This document shows, piece by piece, positions 13,773-25,700 of a DNA stretch of 64,000 bases. The DNA is from Pratylenchus scribneri (taxonomy: Eukaryota; Nematoda; Chromadorea; Rhabditida; Pratylenchidae): assembly GCA_030063045.1 (NCBI GenBank), contig JAQSEB010000004.1:2294001-2358000 (forward strand), given 5' to 3'. The position numbers and the translations under genes are program-made. A model generated the notes under the pieces. It was not told the DNA's origin. It did not search any database and worked only from the letters and a program-made list of their open reading frames with translations. Every line of letters starts with the position of its first letter. Within the stretch, counting starts at the first letter, position 1.

Positions 13773-16700
13773 AAAACTTTCCGGAAAGAATTGAAAAACT
13801 TTCCGGAAAGAATCGAATTAAAAAACTTTCCGGAAAGAATTGAATTAAAAAACTTTCCGGAAAGAATCGAATTAAAAACTTTCCGGAAAGAATCGAATTA
13901 AAAACTTTCCGGAAAGAATTGAATTAAAAAACTTTCCGGAAAGAATTGAATTAAAAACTTTCCGGAAAGAATTGAATTAAAAAACTTTCCGGAAAGAATT
14001 GAATTAAAAACTTTCCGGAAAGAATCGGATTAAAAAACTTTCCGGAAAGAATCGAATTAAAAAACTTTCCGGAAAGAATTGAAAAACTTTCCGGAAAGAA
14101 TCGAATTAAAAACTTTCCGGAAAGAATTGAAAAACTTTCCGGAAAGAATCGAATTAAAAAACTTTCCGGAAAGAATTGAAAAACTTTCCGGAAAGAATCG
14201 AATTAAAAAACTTTCCGGAAAGAATTGAATTAAAAACTTTCCGGAAAGAATCGAATTAAAAAACTTTCCGGAAGAAATCGAATTAAAAAACTTTCCGGAA
14301 AGAATTGAATTAAAAACTTTCCGGAAAGAATCGAATTAAAAAACTTTCCGGAATGAATCGAATTAAAAAACTTTCCGGAAAGAATCGAATTAAAAAACTT
14401 TCCGGAAAGAATCGAATTAAAAAACTTTCCGGAAAGAATCGAATTAAAAAACTTTCCGGAAAGAATCGAATTAAAAACTTTCCGGAAAGAATCAAATTAA
14501 CTTTCCGGAAAGAATCGAATTAAAAACTTTCCGGAAAGAATCGAATTAAAAACTTTCCGGAAAGAATCAAATTAACTTTCCGGAAAGAATCGAATTAAAA
14601 ACTTTCCGGAAAGAATCAAATTAACTTTCCGGAAAGAATCGAATTAAAAAACTTTCCGGAAAGAATCAAATTAACTTTCCGGAAAGAATCGAATTAAAAA
14701 CTTTCCGGAAAGAATCAAATTAACTTTCCGGAAAGAATCGAATTAAAAACTTTCCGGAAAGAATCAAATTAACTTTCCGGAAAGAATCGAATTAAAAACT
14801 TTCCGGAAAGAATCAAATTAACTTTCCGGAAAGAATCGAATTAAAAACTTTCCGGAAAGAATCAAATTAACTTTCCGGAAAGAATCGAATTAAAAAACTT
14901 TCCGGAAAGAATCGAATTAAAAAACTTTCCGGAAAGAATCGAATTAAAAAACTTTCCGGAAAGAATCGAATTAAAAAACTTTCCGGAAAGAATCGAATTA
15001 AAAACTTTCCGGAAAGAATCAAATTAACTTTCCGGAAAGAATCGAATTAAAAACTTTCCGGAAAGAATCAAATTAACTTTCCGGAAAGAATCGAATTAAA
15101 AACTTTCCGGAAAGAATCAAATTAACTTTCCGGAAAGAATCAAATTAACTTTCCGGAAAGAATCGAATTAAAAAACTTTCCGGAAAGAATCAAATTAACT
15201 TTCCGGAAAGAATCGAATTAAAAACTTTCCGGAAAGAATCAAATTAACTTTCCGGAAAGAATCGAATTAAAAACTTTCCGGAAAGAATCAAATTAACTTT
15301 CCGGAAAGAATCGAATTAAAAAACTTTCCGGAAAGAATCGAATTAAAAAACTTTCCGGAAAGAATCGAATTAAAAAACTTTCCGGAAAGAATCGAATTAA
15401 AAAACTTTCCGGAAAGAATCGAATTAAAAAACTTTCCGGAAAGAATCGAATTAAAAAACTTTCCGGAAAGAATCGAATTAAAAAACTTTCCGGAAAGAAT
15501 CGAATTAAAAAACTTTCCGGAAAGAATCGAATTAAAAACTTTCCGGAAAGAATCGAATTAAAAACTTTCCGGAAAGAATCGAATTAAAAAACTTTCCGGA
15601 AAGAATCAAATTAACTTTCCGGAAAGAATCGAATTAAAAACTTTCCGGAAAGAATCAAATTAACTTTCCGGAAAGAATCGAATTAAAAACTTTCCGGAAA
15701 GAATCAAATTAACTTTCCGGAAAGAATCGAATTAAAAACTTTCCGGAAAGAATCAAATTAACTTTCCGGAAAGAATCGAATTAAAAAACTTTCCGGAAAG
15801 AATCAAATTAACTTTCCGGAAAGAATCGAATTAAAAACTTTCCGGAAAGAATCAAATTAACTTTCCGGAAAGAATCGAATTAAAAACTTTCCGGAAAGAA
15901 TCAAATTAACTTTCCGGAAAGAATCGAATTAAAAAACTTTCCGGAAAGAATCGAATTAAAAAACTTTCCGGAAAGAATCGAATTAAAAAACTTTCCGGAA
16001 AGAATCGAATTAAAAAACTTTCCGGAAAGAATCGAATTAAAAAACTTTCCGGAAAGAATCGAATTAAAAAACTTTCCGGAAAGAATCGAATTAAAAAACT
16101 TTCCGGAAAGAATCGAATTAAAAAACTTTCCGGAAAGAATCGAATTAAAAAACTTTCCGGAAAGAATCGAATTAAAAACTTTCCGGAAAGAATCGAATTA
16201 AAAACTTTCCGGAAAGAATCAAATTAACTTTCCGGAAAGAATCGAATTAAAAACTTTCCGGAAAGAATCAAATTAACTTTCCGGAAAGAATCGAATTAAA
16301 AACTTTCCGGAAAGAATCAAATTAACTTTCCGGAAAGAATCGAATTAAAAACTTTCCGGAAAGAATCAAATTAACTTTCCGGAAAGAATCGAATTAAAAA
16401 ACTTTCCGGAAAGAATCAAATTAACTTTCCGGAAAGAATCGAATTAAAAACTTTCCGGAAAGAATCAAATTAACTTTCCGGAAAGAATCGAATTAAAAAC
16501 TTTCCGGAAAGAATCAAATTAACTTTCCGGAAAGAATCGAATTAAAAAACTTTCCGGAAAGAATCGAATTAAAAAACTTTCCGGAAAGAATCGAATTAAA
16601 AAACTTTCCGGAAAGAATCGAATTAAAAAACTTTCCGGAAAGAATCGAATTAAAAAACTTTCCGGAAAGAATCGAATTAAAAAACTTTCCGGAAAGAATC

Positions 16701-19648
16701 GAATTAAAAAACTTTCCGGAAAGAATCGAATTAAAAAACTTTCCGGAAAGAATCGAATTAAAAAACTTTCCGGAAAGAATCGAATTAAAAACTTTCCGGA
16801 AAGAATCGAATTAAAAACTTTCCGGAAAGAATCAAATTAACTTTCCGGAAAGAATCGAATTAAAAACTTTCCGGAAAGAATCAAATTAACTTTCCGGAAA
16901 GAATCGAATTAAAAAACTTTCCGGAAAGAATCAAATTAACTTTCCGGAAAGAATCGAATTAAAAACTTTCCGGAAAGAATCAAATTAACTTTCCGGAAAG
17001 AATCGAATTAAAAACTTTCCGGAAAGAATCAAATTAACTTTCCGGAAAGAATCGAATTAAAAACTTTCCGGAAAGAATCAAATTAACTTTCCGGAAAGAA
17101 TCGAATTAAAAACTTTCCGGAAAGAATCAAATTAACTTTCCGGAAAGAATCGAATTAAAAAACTTTCCGGAAAGAATCGAATTAAAAAACTTTCCGGAAA
17201 GAATCGAATTAAAAAACTTTCCGGAAAGAATCGAATTAAAAAACTTTCCGGAAAGAATCGAATTAAAAACTTTCCGGAAAGAATCAAATTAACTTTCCGG
17301 AAAGAATCGAATTAAAAACTTTCCGGAAAGAATCAAATTAACTTTCCGGAAAGAATCGAATTAAAAACTTTCCGGAAAGAATCAAATTAACTTTCCGGAA
17401 AGAATCAAATTAACTTTCCGGAAAGAATCGAATTAAAAAACTTTCCGGAAAGAATCAAATTAACTTTCCGGAAAGAATCGAATTAAAAACTTTCCGGAAA
17501 GAATCAAATTAACTTTCCGGAAAGAATCGAATTAAAAACTTTCCGGAAAGAATCAAATTAACTTTCCGGAAAGAATCGAATTAAAAAACTTTCCGGAAAG
17601 AATCGAATTAAAAAACTTTCCGGAAAGAATCGAATTAAAAAACTTTCCGGAAAGAATCGAATTAAAAAACTTTCCGGAAAGAATCGAATTAAAAAACTTT
17701 CCGGAAAGAATCGAATTAAAAAACTTTCCGGAAAGAATCGAATTAAAAAACTTTCCGGAAAGAATCGAATTAAAAAACTTTCCGGAAAGAATCGAATTAA
17801 AAACTTTCCGGAAAGAATCAAATTAACTTTCCGGAAAGAATCGAATTAAAAACTTTCCGGAAAGAATCGAATTAAAAAACTTTCCGGAAAGAATCAAATT
17901 AACTTTCCGGAAAGAATCGAATTAAAAACTTTCCGGAAAGAATCAAATTAACTTTCCGGAAAGAATCGAATTAAAAACTTTCCGGAAAGAATCAAATTAA
18001 CTTTCCGGAAAGAATCGAATTAAAAACTTTCCGGAAAGAATCAAATTAACTTTCCGGAAAGAATCGAATTAAAAAACTTTCCGGAAAGAATCAAATTAAC
18101 TTTCCGGAAAGAATCGAATTAAAAACTTTCCGGAAAGAATCAAATTAACTTTCCGGAAAGAATCGAATTAAAAACTTTCCGGAAAGAATCAAATTAACTT
18201 TCCGGAAAGAATCGAATTAAAAAACTTTCCGGAAAGAATCGAATTAAAAAACTTTCCGGAAAGAATCGAATTAAAAAACTTTCCGGAAAGAATCGAATTA
18301 AAAAACTTTCCGGAAAGAATCGAATTAAAAAACTTTCCGGAAAGAATCGAATTAAAAAACTTTCCGGAAAGAATCGAATTAAAAAACTTTCCGGAAAGAA
18401 TCGAATTAAAAAACTTTCCGGAAAGAATCGAATTAAAAAACTTTCCGGAAAGAATCGAATTAAAAACTTTCCGGAAAGAATCAAATTAACTTTCCGGAAA
18501 GAATCGAATTAAAAACTTTCCGGAAAGAATCAAATTAACTTTCCGGAAAGAATCGAATTAAAAACTTTCCGGAAAGAATCAAATTAACTTTCCGGAAAGA
18601 ATCGAATTAAAAACTTTCCGGAAAGAATCAAATTAACTTTCCGGAAAGAATCGAATTAAAAAACTTTCCGGAAAGAATCGAATTAAAAAACTTTCCGGAA
18701 AGAATCGAATTAAAAAACTTTCCGGAAAGAATCGAATTAAAAAACTTTCCGGAAAGAATCGAATTAAAAAACTTTCCGGAAAGAATCGAATTAAAAAACT
18801 TTCCGGAAAGAATCGAATTAAAAAACTTTCCGGAAAGAATCGAATTAAAAAACTTTCCGGAAAGAATCGAATTAAAAAACTTTCCGGAAAGAATCGAATT
18901 AAAAACTTTCCGGAAAGAATCAAATTAACTTTCCGGAAAGAATCGAATTAAAAACTTTCCGGAAAGAATCAAATTAACTTTCCGGAAAGAATCGAATTAA
19001 AAACTTTCCGGAAAGAATCAAATTAACTTTCCGGAAAGAATCAAATTAACTTTCCGGAAAGAATCGAATTAAAAAACTTTCCGGAAAGAATCAAATTAAC
19101 TTTCCGGAAAGAATCGAATTAAAAACTTTCCGGAAAGAATTGAATTAAAAAACTTTCCAGAAAGAATTGAATTAAAAAACTTTCCGGAAAGAATTGAATT
19201 AAAAAACTTTCCGGAAAGAATTGAATTAAAAACTTTCCAGAAAGAATTTAATTAAAAACTTTCCAGAAAGAATTTAATTAAAAACTTTCCGGAAAAATTT
19301 AATTAAAAAACTTTCCGGAAAGAATTTAATTAAAAACTTTCCGGAAAGAATTGAATTAAAAAACTTTCCGGAAAGAATTGAATTAAAAAACTTTCCGGAA
19401 AGAATTGAATTAAAAAACTTTCCGGAAGAAATAGAATTAAAAAACTTTCCGGAAAGAATTGAATTAAAAAACTTTCCAGAAAGAATTGAATTAAAAAACT
19501 TTCCGGAAAGAATTGAATTAAAAAACTTTCCGGAAAGAATTGAATTAAAAAACTTTCCGGAAGAAATAGAATTAAAAAACTTTCCGGAAAAAATTGAATT
19601 AAAAAACTTTCCGGAAAGAATTGAATTAAAAAACTTTCCGGAAGAAGA
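13773..19648. repeat. Giant 5.9-kb minisatellite, 23-27-bp units with CTTTCCGGAAAG
   Basis: About 230 tandem copies, all containing the 12-bp palindrome CTTTCCGGAAAG. Two main unit types alternate: AATCGAATTAAAAAA-spaced (25-27 bp) and AATCAAATTAA-spaced (23 bp). Runs of about ten long units alternate with mixed blocks, giving a higher-order pattern of several hundred bases that recurs many times. The outer copies (before about 14.3 kb and after about 19.13 kb) are the most variable, with TTGAATT spacers and small length changes. It lies directly 5' of the first visible innexin exon. Open minus-strand frames are a by-product of 27-bp periodicity. Confidence 0.97.
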
Positions 19649-20480
19649 GAGAATTTTGAAGAAGCTGAAGGGAAAGAGGCAAATTTTGGAGGGAGAAGGG
19701 GAAAAGTGGCGATTTTCCCTCACAACAAAGATCAACAAAAAAAACAGCCCAAAAATTTTTTTGACAACACGACAGTCGCTCGCACCCTTCTAAAATGGTT
19801 GCGCGCCCTTCCTAATATGGTAGGGTGAGGAAAAAGAAGTTGGGAATTTTGAAGAGGTGAGGAAAAAGAAGTTGGGAATTTTGAAGAGGCTGAAGCGAAT
19901 TGAGGTGAATTTTGAGAGGGAAAAGGCCCAGAAGAAAAGTGGCGATTTTTTCCTTACAATAAAAAATATAGGTATAAGAAAAAATTTTTTTAATAGATGA
20001 AAATCGCGCGCATACCATCCAAAAAATAATTGTGGGATGATAGGAATTGAAGAATTTTGAAGGGAGTCTTGATAGGAATTGAGGTGAATTACGTAGATAG
20101 GAATTGAGGTGAATTACGTAAATCCTCTATTAGTGACCCCGGGGTTACTAATTTTCAGAGACCCTCTGAGGTGGGAATTTTTCTGAAATTTTTGAGACAA
20201 AAAATGCTTATTTCGGCTTAATTTTACCTACTAATTGGTTATTTCTACTAATTTGTCATTTTTGACAAAAAATTTTTTGGGGAGGAAGGGGGGGTTACAA
20301 ATAGAGGGGGTGGTTACAAATAGAGGGAGGGTCACTAATAGAGGATTTACGGTATTTGGGGAAAGGCCCAGAGGAAAAGGCTCCTAATATGGTAAGAGGA
20401 GGAAAACAAAAATTGATGATTTTTAAGGAGGGGACTTAGGTGAATTTATTAGAGGCGAAAGTGGCTTTTGTATCTGAATA
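19649..20480. repeat. Degenerate tandem repeats of about 225 bp
   Basis: A block containing GAATTTTGAAGARGCTGAAG, a GARGGGGAAAAG or GCCCAGAAGAAAAG segment, and GTGGCGATTTT occurs near 19651 and 19876. A third, partial copy (GGCCCAGAGGAAAAGGCTCC near 20365) continues on the far side of the MITE at 20117-20352. A 25-bp stretch ending in GAATTACGTA is duplicated just left of the MITE. Confidence 0.6.
20117..20352. mobile_element. TA-flanked MITE, 236 bp
   Basis: The left end is CGTAAATCCTCTATTAGTGA followed by CCCC. The right end, read inward, is CCGTAAATCCTCTATTAGTG followed by ACCC, so the termini are nearly perfect inverted repeats of about 25 bp. TA dinucleotides flank both sides (20115-20116 and 20353-20354). 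Internal tracts repeat GGGGTTAC and ACAAATAGAGGG. A TA target and short inverted repeats suggest a Tc1/mariner-type non-autonomous element; no transposase frame is present. Confidence 0.75.
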
Positions 20481-21880
20481 TTCAGCCGCCGATTGCACAG
20501 CAAAACATCATTCCCGAATTCCCGTCATTTGTGGAGAGGGCCGAGAGCTGCCTCCGACCATTCCAACATGCACCGATCTTTCCCCATATTCGCTCCGGTG
20601 AGCACATTTAACGACCCTGGAGGGGAGGATGAAGGCCCATCTATGGAAAGGAAAAGGATGTGTATTTGAATGGGCGAAGAAAAGAATTTTTTGGAGGAGG
20701 AGAAACGACGGCGTGAAGTGCGCCAGCCCGCCCTTACATTTCACAGTCAAGATCGAATGAAGGGGAAAAGGAGGCAAAAATGCTGGAAAATATTAGGGTT
20801 TGGGTATTTTATGAGCCGAAATTTATTCAAATTAGAATAATTTTTTTGGTGATTTATTAGTAAATTACGCCAATTTTAGATTAAATTTTAATTAAATTTG
20901 CACAATCGTTAATTGATTCCAAAAGCATCAAAGCTGATTCATTCCTTATTGAGTTATAAATTTCCGAATAAATTTGGGCCAAGGCCAAATTGAATGGCGC
21001 TGACTGAGTTTTGGATCGATGTCTGGCTCAATTCCAAAGAGGCAAATTTATATATTTGTCAAACTCAGCCAGATTTATGTCCTCAAAATAGGCACGAAGA
21101 ATTCGGAATAGGAAAATTTTGCAATGCTAGGTGAAAATAAATTTATGTTTCTAAAATTTCCAAAGCAAATTCAATTTTAGTGTTTATTAGCTTTAAAGCA
21201 TGACAAAATTTGGTATTTTTTATAGTCCTGATTAGGATGAGTTAATTATTGAAAGTAATTAGTGTATTTTGTTAGAAAAAGTTTTGATCAAAAAACTGTA
21301 AAATTGACTAAAAATCGATAATTTTGTTAAATTTAATTTGATTAATCATTTTTTATAAACTTGTTCAGCAGAAAGTGCCTAATTTAGTGGTTAGAAAATT
21401 TTATTTGTAGGTTCAATTATTGATAAATAAAATATATTGGCAATTATGCAAAATTCGGGCACACAAAATTGCTTCTTTAATTAGTAAAAAAAATATTCCA
21501 ATCAATTTTTTATTCACTAAAATATTTGATGGAAATATAAAATAATAATTATAATGCACAATACAATAAAAAATGAATGAAAATTGCCGCAATTGAAGAA
21601 ATGGCAAAGATGATTAATGCACTAAAATAATAATAATAAAAAAAATACAATAATTATTGAGGAAAACCAGCCGAGAGAAAAAAGTGAAATGCCATCGAAA
21701 AAATGTGTAAAAATTGAAGAAATATAAAAATATAAATTAAAAGGAGAATTAAATATATTTAATTTAGGCTATTTTGGGTAGATTCTTGATTTGCATTTAC
21801 ATTTTAAGTAGAAATGACCCGAAAAAAATTAAAAGACGCCGATTTATTAGAATTTATTAAATTTACATGGGCCTAGTTAA
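20481..21880. other. Intergenic, no gene seen
   Basis: Positions 20480-20790 are GC-richer with open frames on both strands but no recognisable family. I inspected this stretch specifically for the missing innexin N-terminal exons and found no match to the expected motifs. The rest is AT-rich. Confidence 0.45.
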
Positions 21881-21884
21881 TTCC

Positions 21885-22432
21885 GCCTGCTTTCCGGAAA
21901 GTTTTTACTGTAAAGAAAAGTTTTAACCGGAAAGAATTAATTCCGCCTGTTTTCCGGAAAGTTTTAACCGGAAAGAATAAATCCGCCTGTTTTCCGGAAA
22001 GTTTTAACCGGAAAGAATTAATTCCGCCTGTTTTCCGGAAAGTTTTAACCGGAAAGAATAAATCCGCCTGTTTTCCGGAAAGTTTTAACCGGAAAGAATA
22101 AATCCGCCTGTTTTCCGGAAAGTTTTAACCGGAAAGAATTAATTCCACCTTTTTTCCGGAAAGTTTTAACCAGAAAGAATTAATTCCGCCTAGTTTCCGG
22201 AAAGTTTTAACCGGAAAGAATAAATCCGCCTGTTTTCCGGAAAGTTTTAACCGGAAAGAATTAATTCCGCCTGTTTTCCGGAAAGTTTTAACCGGAAAGA
22301 ATAAATCCGCCTGTTTTCCGGAAAGTTTTAACCGGAAAGAATTAATTCCGCCTAGTTTCCGGAAAGTTTTAACCAGAAAGAATTAATTCCGCCTAGTTTC
22401 CGGAAAGTTTTAACCGGAAAGAATTAATTATT
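21885..22432. repeat. 40-bp minisatellite with TTTCCGGAAAG
   Basis: About thirteen tandem copies of a 40-41-bp unit: CCGCCTGTTTTCCGGAAAG, TTTTAACCGGAAAGAAT, then TAATT or AAAT. Variants have CCGCCTAG or CCACCT in the first block. It shares the TTTCCGGAAA core with three other arrays in the window. Confidence 0.93.
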
Positions 22433-22746
22433 TATTTCCGTCTTTAGTCTGGAATTTCTCGGATGCGCATCAAAAAGTTGCCCCTAGAATGTGCAAGTCC
22501 CAAAATCTAAAAATCCCTAGAAAAACCGCTAGAGTTTTTTTTGTGCAAATGTCGAAACGGATTATATATATATAAAAATTTTAATTCTACCCTATTTTTG
22601 TAAACAGTTCATCTTTTTTAGTACAAATTTTAGGACCAAATTTGAAGTTTAAAATTCAAAATATTTTCATATTTAAAATTGACTCATGTAACTTAATAAA
22701 TTCCAACCTAAATTAAAAATACCAAAATTATATTTAAATGATAAAT

Positions 22747-25700
22747 TTAAATCATGAGAATCTTGTCAAAATGGAATTTGCTTTTCGACACAAAAACCAT
22801 GAATGCACCGGTGAAAATGAGCGTAAATGCAATTGAAATGATTGTGGTGTTCCGTCGACTCATTTGAATCTCTTTAAAGTAGAAAATGCTCCAAATTGCT
22901 GCAACACATCCGGGGATGGTGATCAACACTGGGTAGGTGATTGTTTGGGTCAACAGGTCGTTGGACAAAAACAGACTGACCATTCCACAGCCCCAAATGG
23001 CACCGCTGGCCAATGAGGGCAAAATCACTTGGGGATTGACAGTGGGTTTGTTTTTCCTGTAAGATGGGAATTATTTATAGGAAATTTTTTATATTTTTCC
23101 CTAAAATAAGACTGGATATGGGCAGGAATTTTTTGCAAATTTATAAATGAAGCAATTGCTGATTTTGAAGGCATATATCATTTTATATAGATTAAGATAA
23201 AATTGGTTTTAGAAGGTATCTATTTTAAAATTTGATTTTCGATTTTTTTTTTTGAAAAATGTCGGTTTCGTCTATTTTCTGATTTTTGAACAAAGATTTT
23301 CAATTTCGTTTTAGTAATGTATCGATTTTCTGAAATTGAAACTTATTCTGTATTATTCAAATTAAAAAGTTTTCCCTCTTAATATTCTAAAATTCAAGTA
23401 AAGATAAGCATCTTTTTTCAAATGACATGAAATAATAGTTCTTCAACTTTTTTAAATTTTTATACGTAAATTTTATTTAATTTTTAAATGTATAGAATTT
23501 TTATTTATAGTGATATTTTATAAAGTTAGCATATTGTCTTCACAAAGGTTACTGCCTTGCTGAGTTTTAGGAGCCTAATAAAAACTTAATAAAAGAATTC
23601 TGGCTAAGGCTATTTCCAATCTGCTGTACTAATGCTCTTTTACTCACTTGAGCAAGGCATATGTGATGAAAATGGCGGTGGCACCGAGGAAAATACCAAA
23701 ATAATGTGAGAAAATGTAGTTCAGCCCACTCTTCGGTGCACCCGGGAATTTTTCCAAATTGTCCTGGATGTAGAGGACCGGCAGGACGGTGGCTGCATAG
23801 AAGAAGCCGGACACAAGTGACAAGAAAATGCATCTGAAAATGGGTTAATCTTTAAATATCTTCAATTCTTTTCAACATAGGTTTTTTTTTTATATTTTAT
23901 GAAATTATGACATTTTATTAGAGTAATTTAATATCTGGGCCAATTAATTTGGACATAATTCATCAACAAGGAAATAATTAATTCAACAAGAAGATATGCC
24001 ATTAGAAAGCCTTAAAATTAATCAACTGTCTTTGCAATTTTTGAAAATTTTAAAAATTTTAAAATCAATTGGCCTTTTCTCATAAAAATTTGGTTTTTTA
24101 ACTCAAAATATGCACTTTTTTGGAATGAAATTAAAAAATTTAATTAAGCAAAATTATAAAAGATTGCAATTTCTAATCGTATATTTTTTTTGTAAATTGG
24201 CTAAAGCCTTGTTGAATTGACCAAAAGAAAGGCCAGGAAAATTTTGATGGCTACATAATGCGCAATACTCAAAGGCAAGTAATTTTTTAAAATTTGGTTC
24301 ACATAAAATATAAAAATGCTTAAGAGGACATTTTAACTTTTCGGAGAGTTTATTATAATTTATTCCTAGATTTACTAATATCTCATTGAGCTATGGCCAA
24401 AGAAAGCCTATTCTAATGGCGGTATTGCCTGTTTATGAATTGTAAAATTTGTTCAAAAATTAAGCAAAAAAACTCACAGTAATCGATGTGAATTGCGCAT
24501 CATCCATTTACGAAATCGTTTACATCTACTTTGCTTTTCAATAGGCTCCGATGCACTACTATTGCCCGACGATTCGGCAAATGTGAATTGGAAGAATGGA
24601 TTCTGCTGCTGCTGTTTGCGCCTTTCCTTCTCCTGTACCGTATCTTCCGTTACCATAATTTGTGGGACGGAAAGGAGGAATGAGGGATGCTCCAGGCTCG
24701 TTTTCCTCCCCACTATTGAACTGCTGTTAGAATTTTGTTGTTTTTGGTTATTTTCATGTTTTGGCGTGGACAGATTGCTTTCATTTTCGAACACATCTGG
24801 CAAGGAGAAAATTCATTAAAAAATTATTCATTTTTAAATAAATTTTTAATTTCATTTTTCTATTTTAGACGTAATTCCTTTTTAATAATACTTATGGGCA
24901 ATTATTTTTCATTCTTCCAAAGTACAAGGAGTTATTAGGGAGCGGGAATTAAAAGAAAATTTAAGATATGTGATATTTTAGATATTTAAATTTTTTAATT
25001 CTAATAAAATTGATACTTCTTTAGAGGGGTGTCCTAGAAATGGTTAAGAATATTTTTAGAATATAGATTTGAATTCAAATTTTTCAACAGTATCAAAAGG
25101 AAATTGAATAATTAGTAAATGTGTGAAATGTGAGGAGGGTGGATTTCTCCTCTATTTGAAGGAGAAAATACTTTATTAAAAAATATCATTTAAAATTTCT
25201 TATTAAAAAATTTATAGATTCCTATTTGGTCAACTATTAGAAATATATTATTTTTTAATAATTGGTTATTAATTAGCTTAGAATTTCTAATAAGAATTCT
25301 AATTTTCTTGCATGATTTTGAGGGAAAAAATTTTAAGAAGATTTTCGAGGCTATTTTCGCTTCTCACTGGAAGTCATATTTAGAAAAAGTGATCGAAAAT
25401 TCAAAGTTTCTGAAACTCCATTCATTACATATTTATATTTAATCATAAATCCTTTTGTAATTAATTAAATTAATTCCCTCCCTTTCCGGAGTAAAATTAA
25501 ACTTACCATCTGTCGATGAATTGTCATCCATTTTGCCACCATCATCACCTTCACTGCCATTCCGACCATTTCCGGCACCTTCTTCCGCATCGAAAAGTTC
25601 GGTTGTACTTCGTAAACTTCGCATTCTCGGGTAAACATGTGCCTGTTTATTGCTCACTGGCAACAGCGATTTCTTGATGAATGCAAAGCAAATTCCACTA

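Noticed and set aside
14310..18923. Several minus-strand frames encoding FLIRFFPES repeats
   Set aside because: They come from the 27-bp periodicity of the giant minisatellite; frames break wherever 23- or 25-bp units occur.
20508..20777. Minus-strand frame considered as the missing innexin N-terminal exon
   Set aside because: It has none of the expected motifs (first-loop cysteines, the YYQWVPF-type TM2 start) and no fitting donor.
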